This document shows positions 26,579 through 35,122 of a stretch of DNA of 64,000 nucleotides, in pieces. The stretch's first letter is position 1; the number at the start of each line of letters is the position of its first letter. This DNA comes from Cytophagaceae bacterium (GTDB taxonomy: Bacteria; Bacteroidota; Bacteroidia; Cytophagales; Cytophagaceae), in contig JALONM010000013.1 in the NCBI GenBank assembly GCA_025454925.1, forward strand, positions 46,916 to 110,915, in the 5' to 3' direction. The notes under the pieces are model-generated. The model saw nothing but the letters and a program-made list of their open reading frames with translations, ran no database searches and was not told where the DNA came from. The translations under genes were made by a program, and so were the position numbers.

Positions 26579-28589
26579 GGAAAAGGATAGATTGGAAGAA
26601 CTCTTCAAGAAGCGATTTCAAAACGAAGAGCTGCCCATTCCGGAAGGAATGATGGAGCGATTGCGTCCTACTTTTCCACCTCCGCCGCCTCAGGCCAACA
26701 GCACTTCCGATAAAGGATCAGCTTCTGCGACTTCGGGCGTTTTAACCAAAATAGTTTTCGTTTCCACTTTCCTTATTTCGGTGAGTGGCATTACCTGGTG
26801 GCTTCTTTCTTCCAGGAAAAATAAGATGACCACAGCTCCTGCTTCCATTTCGGAGAAGAGCACAATTACTACCACCCAGGAAACTGCTTACGATTATACC
26901 ACTCAACAATCTTCGGTGGAAACAAAGGAACGTATTGCCTCATTCCCTTCAGATTTGTCTCCATCGGATGCACATATCGTTGAGGAGGAGGGACGTTTAC
27001 AAAATAGGTATCAAACCGATCCGCCGAACGATAATTCGGTCAACCATCCCGATCAAGTTCATTCTCATTCCCATGCGCCAAAGAATCGGCAGAAAGATTC
27101 TGGTGTGCGAATGCCTTCCACATCCTCTATTCATCTTGATGGCAGTGCAATAAGTACGGATCCTTCGGGGAAGGGGAATGTTGATTCTCGGAAGAAGATC
27201 CCGGATCCTTCTATGAAGGAAGGCTTAGATCTCGATTTGCCAAACAAATGGGAAATTACATCCAAGGCGAACTCCGATGAGGAATTGAACAGTCCAAATC
27301 CGTCGTCCATACGATCAGGCTCTTTGTCTGAGGCTAACCATGCTCCGGATTCATTGTATCGCATGCAAGCAAAGGATCAATCTAATCAACATTCAGAAAC
27401 CAATTCTAGGGCTGACGTTTCTTCTCTGTCATCCAGCCAGCCAAAGGATTCCATTCATAAAGAAACAGAATCCTTCGCTCTCCTTCCAACGCAAAAGATA
27501 TTATCTGAGCAAGAGAGGTCTTCCGATACCACGGGCATCCTTCGGCCGTCTTCAAATTTGACAAATGAAAATACATCTTTCCGAACAGACAGCAACCACT
27601 TAGGTGTGTCGTCTCAAGAGTCTTTCGAAAAAGCGCGTATTGCTCCACAGGATGTTCGTACTTCCAACCAACAACCTTCAGAATCGTTGGGGCAGCTTCA
27701 AGCAGTCAAAGGAGATACCATGATTTCTGTTCCCATCGAAGTCGGTTCAACGAAAGGACTTTCCGGTAACGAAAAGCAGAGGCCGGATAGTACAACCCAG
27801 GCAGCCATCCTCTCAGATACTACCGTTACCACTGCCACCCAGCCAGATACGGTTTCCAAACAATCGAAGAAACGCATGCAATGGCGGGGTGCATGGCTTT
27901 TGGAACTTTCGGCAGGGCCAAGTTTCATAGGCAAAAATAAAGGTGCTGTAAACACCGGAACTTTACAATATAAAAATGAACAAGCCAACGTAGGTACCTC
28001 TATTCAGCTTGACTTTTATGGTAAATTGAAAAGGAACTTCATGTTGGGCACCGGACTTCATTACGCTCGTATCATGATAACGTATGAAGCCAGTTCATTT
28101 TCACTTGTTCAAGATTCTGTCCCTTATGACTCTCTTTTCCTGAGATATATTCCCGTGTATGATTCTCTTCAACAGATTATATACTATGATTCGGTGCTGG
28201 ATACGCTGCAATTATACAAAGCACGTGTACAAAGATTAACGGACAATAATTCCATAGAAATTATTCATCAGCGCTATCAGTTGCCAATACATTTTAGTTA
28301 TCAATGGAGGTCGGGTAGATTGGGTATATTTACTAATGTAGACGTTTTACTCACCTATTATCAATTTAAATATGGGTCATTTAAACCAGGAACCCAAAAT
28401 ACGAGCGAAGAACGCCCAGTCTTGCCTTCGAATAAATTTGCTTTAGGATTGGGTGGAAGTTGGGGTATGCGATATTATTGGTCAAAAAATTGGTATGTCA
28501 GTGCCCAGGTTCAGTATCAATTGCATCCCTCTGTGGCTCATCCTTCCAGTTCGTTTGCATTGCGGGGAGGAATAGGATTTGAATATTGA
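26571..28589 (+). CDS. Putative trans-envelope regulator: TM segment, long linker, C-terminal beta-barrel
   Basis: 672 residues, coupled by overlap to the ECF sigma gene. Residues 1-55 are cytoplasmic and charged (KDRLEELFKKRFQNEELPIP), a position typical of an anti-sigma segment. A membrane helix follows (about residues 57-80, IVFVSTFLISVSGITWWLL). Residues about 90-435 are a low-complexity Ser/Thr/Pro/Asp-rich linker without recognisable domains. Residues about 438-672 look like an outer-membrane barrel (WRGAWLLELSAGPSFIGKN, SIQLDFYGKLKRNFMLGTGLHYARI, GGSWGMRYYWSKNWYVSAQVQYQL, LRGGIGFEY). I infer that it binds the sigma factor inside and inserts in the outer membrane; no family name is claimed. 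Confidence 0.75.
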   Translation: MDKEKDRLEELFKKRFQNEELPIPEGMMERLRPTFPPPPPQANSTSDKGSASATSGVLTKIVFVSTFLISVSGITWWLLSSRKNKMTTAPASISEKSTITTTQETAYDYTTQQSSVETKERIASFPSDLSPSDAHIVEEEGRLQNRYQTDPPNDNSVNHPDQVHSHSHAPKNRQKDSGVRMPSTSSIHLDGSAISTDPSGKGNVDSRKKIPDPSMKEGLDLDLPNKWEITSKANSDEELNSPNPSSIRSGSLSEANHAPDSLYRMQAKDQSNQHSETNSRADVSSLSSSQPKDSIHKETESFALLPTQKILSEQERSSDTTGILRPSSNLTNENTSFRTDSNHLGVSSQESFEKARIAPQDVRTSNQQPSESLGQLQAVKGDTMISVPIEVGSTKGLSGNEKQRPDSTTQAAILSDTTVTTATQPDTVSKQSKKRMQWRGAWLLELSAGPSFIGKNKGAVNTGTLQYKNEQANVGTSIQLDFYGKLKRNFMLGTGLHYARIMITYEASSFSLVQDSVPYDSLFLRYIPVYDSLQQIIYYDSVLDTLQLYKARVQRLTDNNSIEIIHQRYQLPIHFSYQWRSGRLGIFTNVDVLLTYYQFKYGSFKPGTQNTSEERPVLPSNKFALGLGGSWGMRYYWSKNWYVSAQVQYQLHPSVAHPSSSFALRGGIGFEY

Positions 28590-28687
28590 TTTAAGTCCTA
28601 AAAAATTGCCTCGGAAATTCTTTTAATTCTTCAAAAATGGTAATTTGAGTGAAAGAACCACGATGTTTGGTTGTTTGAATTTTTACC

Positions 28688-30736
28688 ATGAACCTGAAGA
28701 AGCAAATACCAGCGGTTTTAGCATTTATTCTTATTAGTTTCTTTTCTGCGCAAGCGCAAATTCAACCTAAACAAGAAGCCGCCTTATTGTCGAGATATAT
28801 CGAGGCATTTCATTATGCACCTCCCACATTGAATGATTCTCTATGTAAGGAAATTTCCGAATATTTCCTTAGAGAATTAGACCCCAAAAAAATTTATTTT
28901 TCCCAGGTTGAAATCGAAAAAATTCAAGCCCGGTCTTTTGCTTTGCGTTCAGATTTTAAAGGCACTACCTGGGAATATTTGCCTTATGTAGTAAGTTTTT
29001 TTAAAACCTCACTGGAACAATTAAACCTTGATTTGCAAAATTATTACAGCGCAAGTATTGATTTGCAAAAGGGTGATAGTGTTGCCCGAAATGCTCAGCT
29101 GCCTATTGCTGCTAATCCAGAGCAATTAAAAAAATACAGGCAAGCGTATTTCAAGCATCAGGTATTGGTAAAAATGTCTTCCTTGCCAGATTCTGTTGTA
29201 AACATGCCTGGAGCGCTTCGCGAAGCAGAAAGCAAGGCAAGGAACCGATGCTTAAAAGCAGAGAAAAAGAAAATTCAGCAGCTATTGGAATACACTGGAG
29301 GGTTGGAAGTATTTCTTGCCCGCAAGCTTTTAAATGCCTATACGCTCAGTCTGGATGCACATTCTGTTTATATGCCACCGGATTTGTTTGAACAGTGGAT
29401 GGGCCATTTGGATACCGAAGCTATGTCGTTTGGTTTTGAATTGAATGAAAATGAAGAAGGCGAAGTTTTTATTCATAGAATTATTCCTGGTGGCAATGCC
29501 TGGAAAACGAATGATTTGTTTAAAGGCGATATTTTGTTGGGTGCGACCCCTGAAGGAGGAAAATGGCTGAGCTTTGATGGTATGAACCTCGACGAAGTAC
29601 AAGAAACCATGTTGCGTTGGAATTCTATTTTGTTGCAAGTAAAAGAACCAAGCGGACGGGTCAAAAATGTTCCTGTAAAAAAGGGTAGAATAAGAAACGA
29701 AGAAAATAAAGTAAAAGGAGTAGTTCTGAACGGTGCACATCGCATCGGATATATTTCCTTGCCGGGCTTTTATGCTGAATGGGAAAACGCATCGGCAGGC
29801 GGTTGCAGTAACGATGTAGCCAGAGAAATTTTAAAATTGAAAGAAGAAGGAATTGAAGGCATCATTCTGGATATACGCTATAATGGAGGCGGATCCTTGG
29901 CAGAGGGTTTGAATATGGCTGGAATTTTTATTAATGAAGGACCTTTGTACTTGAAGAAAGATCGTAGTCAGAAAGTACAGGTGATCAAGGATCAAAACAG
30001 AGGAACAGTGTATGATGGTCCGTTGGTGGTGATGATCAACGGCCAATCAGCTTCTGCCTCCGAACTATTGGCAGCGGTACTACAAGATTACAACCGGGCA
30101 GTATTGGTGGGAAGCAGATCCTACGGAAAAGCAACAGGTCAGCAGGTATTACCTCTTGATTCTATCAATAGAAATCCTTCTGCCAGTCGTCACGGATATT
30201 CGCTGATTACAACGCAAAAGCTTTTCAGGATTACAGGAAAAACAGCTCAGCGCAACGGTGTGCAACCTGATATTGAGTTTCCCGATTATATGGACGGATT
30301 TCAAGACAGGGAGGAAGATTTGCCAACTGCGTTATCGGCAGAGGAAGTAAACAAGAAAGTGTATTTTACTCCGTTAGCAGCCTTGCCTCTAGAGCAATTA
30401 AGAACCAAGAGCAAAGAACGAACCGCAAAAAGTAAGATCGGAGAAATTCCGGAATTAATTTCCGGATATTGGCAAATGCCTAATAAAAAGGTGCTGACTT
30501 TAACGTTTTATCGTTCACAATACCAGAAGTATTCTAAGCTATGGCTCGATATTGAGAAGTGCTTAAGAGGGAAAGACTCAATTTACAGATGCGAAGCAAC
30601 AAAGGAAATGAAGCAGCTGTTAGATTTCGATGAATTTGAACGAGAAAATTTTCAGTACCTAAATAAAAATTTGATGGAAGATGAATACCTAAAGGAATCC
30701 TTCCGTATTCTTTGTGATTGGATTGAAATAAAGTAA
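28688..30736 (+). CDS. PDZ-containing S41 (tail-specific) protease
   Basis: Exported serine protease of the Prc/Tsp/CtpA family. Signal peptide at residues 1-23 (LAFILISFFSAQAQ). A helical Prc-like N-terminal region is followed by a PDZ domain (about residues 240-325, ELNENEEGEVFIHRIIPGGNAWKT) and the S41 core: ILDIRYNGGGSLAEGLNMAG, then MINGQSASASELLAAVLQDY with the nucleophilic Ser, and SYGKATGQ with the catalytic Lys (about residue 480). The C-terminal domain is lysine-rich and helical as in Prc. The 682 residues fit the family. It probably trims or degrades misfolded envelope proteins. Confidence 0.93.
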   Translation: MNLKKQIPAVLAFILISFFSAQAQIQPKQEAALLSRYIEAFHYAPPTLNDSLCKEISEYFLRELDPKKIYFSQVEIEKIQARSFALRSDFKGTTWEYLPYVVSFFKTSLEQLNLDLQNYYSASIDLQKGDSVARNAQLPIAANPEQLKKYRQAYFKHQVLVKMSSLPDSVVNMPGALREAESKARNRCLKAEKKKIQQLLEYTGGLEVFLARKLLNAYTLSLDAHSVYMPPDLFEQWMGHLDTEAMSFGFELNENEEGEVFIHRIIPGGNAWKTNDLFKGDILLGATPEGGKWLSFDGMNLDEVQETMLRWNSILLQVKEPSGRVKNVPVKKGRIRNEENKVKGVVLNGAHRIGYISLPGFYAEWENASAGGCSNDVAREILKLKEEGIEGIILDIRYNGGGSLAEGLNMAGIFINEGPLYLKKDRSQKVQVIKDQNRGTVYDGPLVVMINGQSASASELLAAVLQDYNRAVLVGSRSYGKATGQQVLPLDSINRNPSASRHGYSLITTQKLFRITGKTAQRNGVQPDIEFPDYMDGFQDREEDLPTALSAEEVNKKVYFTPLAALPLEQLRTKSKERTAKSKIGEIPELISGYWQMPNKKVLTLTFYRSQYQKYSKLWLDIEKCLRGKDSIYRCEATKEMKQLLDFDEFERENFQYLNKNLMEDEYLKESFRILCDWIEIK

Positions 30737-30765
30737 TACTGTAAACTATAAAGCTTGGAATATTT

Positions 30766-31818
30766 ATGATCTCAATTCGTACCCTCGGATTTTCGCTGGT
30801 GATTTTATTCTCCACATTTTTCTTTCAGCCTGCAAAAGCTCAAAACTATGAAACGGCAAGTGCTTACATGGAATTCATCAATACTCAGTACATGGAAATC
30901 ATGAAAGATTATTGGGCATATACCAGTGCCGTAGGCCATGGAAAAAGCGCCAGAAAGGTGGAAGATAAACGTAAAGAATTACTCACTACTACTTCTAATG
31001 TAACGCGAAAAATTTCGCTGATGCCTCCCTTTAAAGGGGATAAATCTCTTCGTGATTCAGCTACATCGTTCTTACGAATCTCATATCATGTGCTTAACCA
31101 TGATTATGCAAAGATTGTCAATATGGAAGAAATCTCTGAGCAATCGTACGACGCCATGGAGGCATACTTATTGGCACAAGATGTTGCGAATGATAAAATA
31201 AAGGCGGCCAATGACCGCCTGACTGAAACACAAAAATCCTTTGCGGCCCGCAATAACGTGAACCTTGTAGAGGGAGAAAGCAACGAAACGATCAAGAAGA
31301 TCAACGCCGCTTCTGAAGTGAACGGATACCATCGGGTAATTTACCTGATCTTCTTTAAAAGCTATAAGCAAGAATATTATTTGATGGAGGCCATGAATAA
31401 GAAGAACATCAATGGAATGGAACAGAATAAAAATTCCTTGCTCCAATTTTCAAAAGAAGGCATTGCTAAGCTCGACACCATGAAAGCCTTTAAGGGAGAT
31501 AAATCCATGATTCAAGCAACGAAGCAATTATTAGAATTTTATCAGAAGGAATGCAACGAAAAGGTTTCGATCCTGACCAACTTTTATATCGAGGAGGATA
31601 ACTTCCAGAAAATTAAAAAAGCCTTTGATGCCAAAAAGCCAGCCGACAGAACGCAGGCAGACGTAGATCAATTCAATCAGGCGGTGAATAAGCTGAACAA
31701 AGCGGTTGCCGAATTCAATACTACGAATCAGCAATTAAATGAGAATCGTAAAAAGCTGATTGACCAATGGAATAAAACGTCGGATGCATTCCTAGATAAG
31801 TTTACACCCAAGAATTAA
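30766..31818 (+). CDS. Secreted helical protein (possibly LIC11966-like)
   Basis: A signal peptide (residues 1-25, VILFSTFFFQPAKAQ) precedes an almost entirely helical 325-residue body. Two related segments are visible: GHGKSARKVEDKRKELLTTTSNVTRKISLMPPFKGDKSLRDSATSF and, later, SLLQFSKEGIAKLDTMKAFKGDKSMIQATKQLLEF, both ending in the FKGDKS motif, so the protein seems to be built of two repeats. This resembles what is annotated as the LIC11966 surface-protein family, but I hold this name loosely. It follows the protease gene by 29 bases and probably shares its transcript, ending at a terminator. Confidence 0.75.
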   Translation: MISIRTLGFSLVILFSTFFFQPAKAQNYETASAYMEFINTQYMEIMKDYWAYTSAVGHGKSARKVEDKRKELLTTTSNVTRKISLMPPFKGDKSLRDSATSFLRISYHVLNHDYAKIVNMEEISEQSYDAMEAYLLAQDVANDKIKAANDRLTETQKSFAARNNVNLVEGESNETIKKINAASEVNGYHRVIYLIFFKSYKQEYYLMEAMNKKNINGMEQNKNSLLQFSKEGIAKLDTMKAFKGDKSMIQATKQLLEFYQKECNEKVSILTNFYIEEDNFQKIKKAFDAKKPADRTQADVDQFNQAVNKLNKAVAEFNTTNQQLNENRKKLIDQWNKTSDAFLDKFTPKN

Positions 31819-31840
31819 GGTTCGAACGCCGTAGTACGAC

Positions 31841-31892
31841 AAAAAAATGGAATGAATGAAACCGGTATACGGCTCGTTCATTCCATTTTTTT
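31841..31892. terminator. Bidirectional terminator
   Basis: AAAAAAATGGAATGAA (31841-31856) pairs exactly with 31877-31892; the arms carry A7 and T7 ends, so each strand presents a hairpin plus T-run. It lies between the convergent helical-protein and glycosyltransferase genes. Confidence 0.88.
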
Positions 31893-31943
31893 AGGATGCT
31901 AGGGAAGAAGTTCAATAAGAACTTTTCAGGCTTCCTGTCTCGT

Positions 31944-32924
31944 TCAGGATTTTGTTAATTTGGTCCAGCCTTCCGTCAAAAATCCCACCCCATACGCACA
32001 AAGTTGAGTATACACTGCGCGCACGCTTAACAAGGCGATGTATAAATTTTTAGTCGTAAACCAGGCGTGCAGCCAAATCAATACAGTATACACGAGTAAA
32101 AGTCCGGCGCTGGAGTAAAAAAAAGGCAGACCCGTGATCAGTTGCACGATCAACCAGAGTGGCTGTGAAAGACAAAATAATAAAAACAAAGCCGGAAAGG
32201 TATGCACCAATTTTAATTCCTGCGGGAAGAAACGAGAGATATTAATTCGTGCCCGACCAAAGAAATGCAGTTGCTTGTAAAACTGTTGAAAGCTTGTGCG
32301 TCTTTTGTGATACACATAGGCATCAGGAATTATGCCCGATTGAAAACCTTGTTGAATAATGCGTATGCTGTATTCAATATCTTCTCCCATGCGTGTAATA
32401 AGAAATCCTCCAACCTTTTCGTATACCTTTCTGGAGAGACCCATATTGAAAGAACGTGGATGAAATTTTCCGCCTAAGGTTTTCTTTTTTCCTCGAATTC
32501 CGCCAGTAGAAAAGGGCGAGGTCATTGAATAACTGATTGCCTTTTGTACATCCGTAAATTCTTCGCTGGCAGCATCCGGTCCACCATATAAATCATATCC
32601 ATTCGCAGCTATGGCTTCTTCCACCGATTGTAAATAATGAGGAGGTATAATGCAATCGGAATCAAAGATGATAAAGTAATCTCCTTTGGCATGTTTAAAT
32701 CCTACATTCCTGGAAAAACCTTGTCCGGAGTTTTCTTTAAAAATATATTGGATGGATAGTTTGTCAGCATACGATTCTACTATGCTCTTGGCATCTCGCT
32801 GAGATCCGTCCTCAACAATAATGACTTCAAAATGCTTATAATATTGCCGTGTTAATGAATCCAGTAACTCGTCGATTTCCTCCGGACGATTGTAAAGGGG
32901 AATAATAATGGAATAAGTTCTCAA
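31944..32924 (-). CDS. Family 2 glycosyltransferase with C-terminal membrane segments
   Basis: The GT-A N-terminus reads MRTYSIIIPLYNRPEEIDEL with VIIVEDGS, and the metal-binding motif FIIFDSDC at about residues 88-95. The catalytic-region motif GEDIEYSIRI is at about 179-188. After residue 240 there are two or three hydrophobic helices (FPALFLLFCLSQPLWLIVQLI, SAGLLLVYTVLIWLHAW) that would hold it at the inner membrane. Probably acts on a lipid-linked or surface glycan. It stands alone; substrate unknown. Confidence 0.88.
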   Translation of the reverse strand: MRTYSIIIPLYNRPEEIDELLDSLTRQYYKHFEVIIVEDGSQRDAKSIVESYADKLSIQYIFKENSGQGFSRNVGFKHAKGDYFIIFDSDCIIPPHYLQSVEEAIAANGYDLYGGPDAASEEFTDVQKAISYSMTSPFSTGGIRGKKKTLGGKFHPRSFNMGLSRKVYEKVGGFLITRMGEDIEYSIRIIQQGFQSGIIPDAYVYHKRRTSFQQFYKQLHFFGRARINISRFFPQELKLVHTFPALFLLFCLSQPLWLIVQLITGLPFFYSSAGLLLVYTVLIWLHAWFTTKNLYIALLSVRAVYTQLCAYGVGFLTEGWTKLTKS

Positions 32925-33361
32925 GGACGCTTTAAATTTTTAACTAGCCAAAAATACAAAGTTCCGATGGCTTTTTTCAACAGGAATCATGATGCTGTCA
33001 ATAAAAGGCACTGTTCCCCTAATGGGTCGTTAAACTTCCAAGGATTAGAATGTTGTAAGATAGAATAAGGTTTTAACACTCGAATCCTTGGAGGTTGGAA
33101 GAAGAACAACCATTTCATGGAATAGAGCCTAATAAATTCATTCTTTGGGAAAACATTCCATTTGCTCAGTGCTTCTGAAAATGATTGAGTTGCAATTGCC
33201 CTAAGACTTAATCCTAATGATTCTGAGTATTTCATCGAAAAAATCACGGTATTTATACTTTCCAAAAAGAAAGTATGGATCATTTTGGAAAGTATCTTGG
33301 TACTTGTTGAATAATGTTGAATATTGGCCAACACTGAAATTGTAAATAGCGCTTATAGAAA
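32925..33361. other. Intergenic region without a supported gene
   Basis: 437 bases between divergent genes. It contains a 10-base inverted repeat (TCCAAGGATT at 33037-33046 and its complement at 33083-33092) and short repeats of GGAAAGTAT / CTTTCCAAAA type near 33265-33300. An open frame of 115 codons on the minus strand (32987-33334) has no signal, motif or start context that I can support. Confidence 0.5.
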
Positions 33362-33979
33362 ATGAAACTTACCATCATAGGATCCGGAAATGTTGGATTG
33401 GCCTTAGGAAAAAGCTTGGTACGTGCAGGCTACGAAGTATGCTTTGGCGTTCGTGATGTTTCTTCGGTCAAAACTCAGAAGGCCTTGGCGGAATTGCCAG
33501 AGGCTCGAATGGCCCCATTGGAAGAGTCGGTAATAGGTGCGGAGATCATTTTGATTACTACTCCACCCGAAGCCGTGCTGGAATTGGCTGCCTTGCTTAA
33601 AACGTGCAAGGACGCAGTATTGGTAGATGCCAGCAACGCTGTTAGGTCTAAACCGGAGCCTTATGCTACTGCCTACCATGCCTTAAAAGCCCTGACCGGT
33701 TCGGAAAAGGTGGTAAAATGTTTTAATTCCACCGGCCATGAAAATTTGGCTAATCCTAATTATGGTTCGGTGGCGTTGGATATGTTTGCAGCGGGAGGAG
33801 ATGCGGACTCCAAGCAACTCGTAATGAAATTGGCCAAAGACATGGGCTTTGCGGCCTGCTACGATGTTGGAGGTGATGCACAGGTTGAGTTGCTGGAGAA
33901 GTTTGCATTAAATTGGATCAATCTGGCCATCATGCAAGGACAGGGCAGAAACATAGGTTTCTGTGTGGTACGCAGGTAA
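33362..33979 (+). CDS. NADP(H)-binding oxidoreductase of the F420-reductase-like family
   Basis: Rossmann-fold protein: the dinucleotide motif GSGNVGLALGKSLVRAGYEVCFGVRD is at residues 6-31. IILITTPPEAVLELA and VLVDASNAV follow, then VVKCFNSTGHENLANPNYG, a hallmark of the coenzyme-F420-dependent NADP oxidoreductase-like proteins found in many non-F420 bacteria, where the real substrate is unknown. The length of 205 residues is normal. It is convergent with the serine hydrolase gene with only 3 bases between the stops. Confidence 0.88.
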   Translation: MKLTIIGSGNVGLALGKSLVRAGYEVCFGVRDVSSVKTQKALAELPEARMAPLEESVIGAEIILITTPPEAVLELAALLKTCKDAVLVDASNAVRSKPEPYATAYHALKALTGSEKVVKCFNSTGHENLANPNYGSVALDMFAAGGDADSKQLVMKLAKDMGFAACYDVGGDAQVELLEKFALNWINLAIMQGQGRNIGFCVVRR

Positions 33980-33982
33980 TTG

Positions 33983-35122
33983 TCACCAGGATTTTACTTC
34001 GCGTATCAGGAGGCGTGTTTCCTGATAGTGTTTGCCAATTTTGGCACCGCGCGAGGCTCCTAGTCGAACTACGACCATATTTTTTTCTGGTAAAACAACG
34101 ATGTACTGACCTAAGATGCCACGTGCGTAGAACGCCTTTTCTTCAGGGATGCACCACCATTGGTAGCCGTAAAACTTCACGGAGCTTCCGTCTCCGTCGC
34201 CATCGCGAAGTCCGTTGGGGCGAATGGAGGCCTCTACGAATGCGCTGTCAAGAATCTGCTTACCATTCCAATACCCACTTTTAAGGTATAAAGATCCCAG
34301 GCGGGCGAAATCACGAGCGTTGGAATTGAGACAGCAATAGGCTTTTTCTATTCCATCCTCCCGGTCTTTGCTCCACAAGGCTGGTTCGGTAAATCCGAGT
34401 ATTTGTGCCAGTTGCTGCATGTTTTCGGATAAAGATTTCCCTGTTGCTTTTTCCAGTACCATGGCCAGCAATTGTGTATCACTGCCTTTATACCGGTAAA
34501 CCATACCTGGAGCCTCGATTACACGCAATCCTGAAATAAGTCCTTTCAGATCGGTGCCGTAATACGATTCAGTGGTAGTAGATATGGGCGCAGCGTAGGA
34601 TTCATCCCAGTCAAGTCCCGAGCTCATGGTGAGTAAATGCCGTAAGGTTATTTCTGATTTTTTACCGCTTGAAAATTCAGGAAGATATTCCCCCACTTTT
34701 TGATCGAGTGATTTTATCTTACCCTCTCGCAAAGCCATGCCCACCAGAGCAGATACAAAACTTTTGGCAACGGAAAAACTATTGGATTTGGTCGTAGCTG
34801 TATAATGGTCCCAGTATTTTTCATATACCACCGAATCGTCCTGAATAACAAGTACCGCTTTGGTTTCAAGACTGTCCAGCAAGCGAGTGCAGGTATCACT
34901 CAGGCGGGTGTTGGAAATTTTTTGGGGCCAGGTTAGAGGCACAGAACTTGCCGCAATGGTATCATTCGCAAAAATTGTATAGTCGTCGAGATCAACATAA
35001 TTATACCACAATGCTTTGTACAGATAAGTAGTTCCACTGAGCCATAGCACAGTGTGAAAGAGCACTGCGAATAGAGCAATTCCGAGAAGTATTTTTTTCC
35101 AAGTATTAGAAATCATACCCAA
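33983..35122 (-). CDS. Membrane-anchored serine hydrolase, beta-lactamase/PBP fold
   Basis: Class C beta-lactamase-like enzyme. One N-terminal membrane helix (ILLGIALFAVLFHTVLWLSG, residues 11-30) leaves the domain in the periplasm. The catalytic SxxK is SVAK (Ser117, Lys120). The Tyr motif region is YRYKGSDTQLLAMVLEKATG, as in EstB/AmpH-type hydrolases, and MSSGLDWDE precedes it. The GAS near the end (VVRLGASRGAK) stands in the place of the third KTG-like motif. Its substrate could be an ester, D-amino-acid peptide or other. It overlaps the upstream barrel gene by 17 bases, so it is in an operon with it. Confidence 0.87.
   Translation of the reverse strand: MGMISNTWKKILLGIALFAVLFHTVLWLSGTTYLYKALWYNYVDLDDYTIFANDTIAASSVPLTWPQKISNTRLSDTCTRLLDSLETKAVLVIQDDSVVYEKYWDHYTATTKSNSFSVAKSFVSALVGMALREGKIKSLDQKVGEYLPEFSSGKKSEITLRHLLTMSSGLDWDESYAAPISTTTESYYGTDLKGLISGLRVIEAPGMVYRYKGSDTQLLAMVLEKATGKSLSENMQQLAQILGFTEPALWSKDREDGIEKAYCCLNSNARDFARLGSLYLKSGYWNGKQILDSAFVEASIRPNGLRDGDGDGSSVKFYGYQWWCIPEEKAFYARGILGQYIVVLPEKNMVVVRLGASRGAKIGKHYQETRLLIREVKSW

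Noticed and set aside
31816..31835. T-loop-like GGTTCGAAC, possible tRNA
   Set aside because: No matching acceptor, D or anticodon arms around it; it is just upstream of a terminator.
32987..33334. 115-codon frame on the minus strand between two genes
   Set aside because: Composition is unlike the neighbours, no signal or motif, and the region contains repeats; not enough to call a gene.
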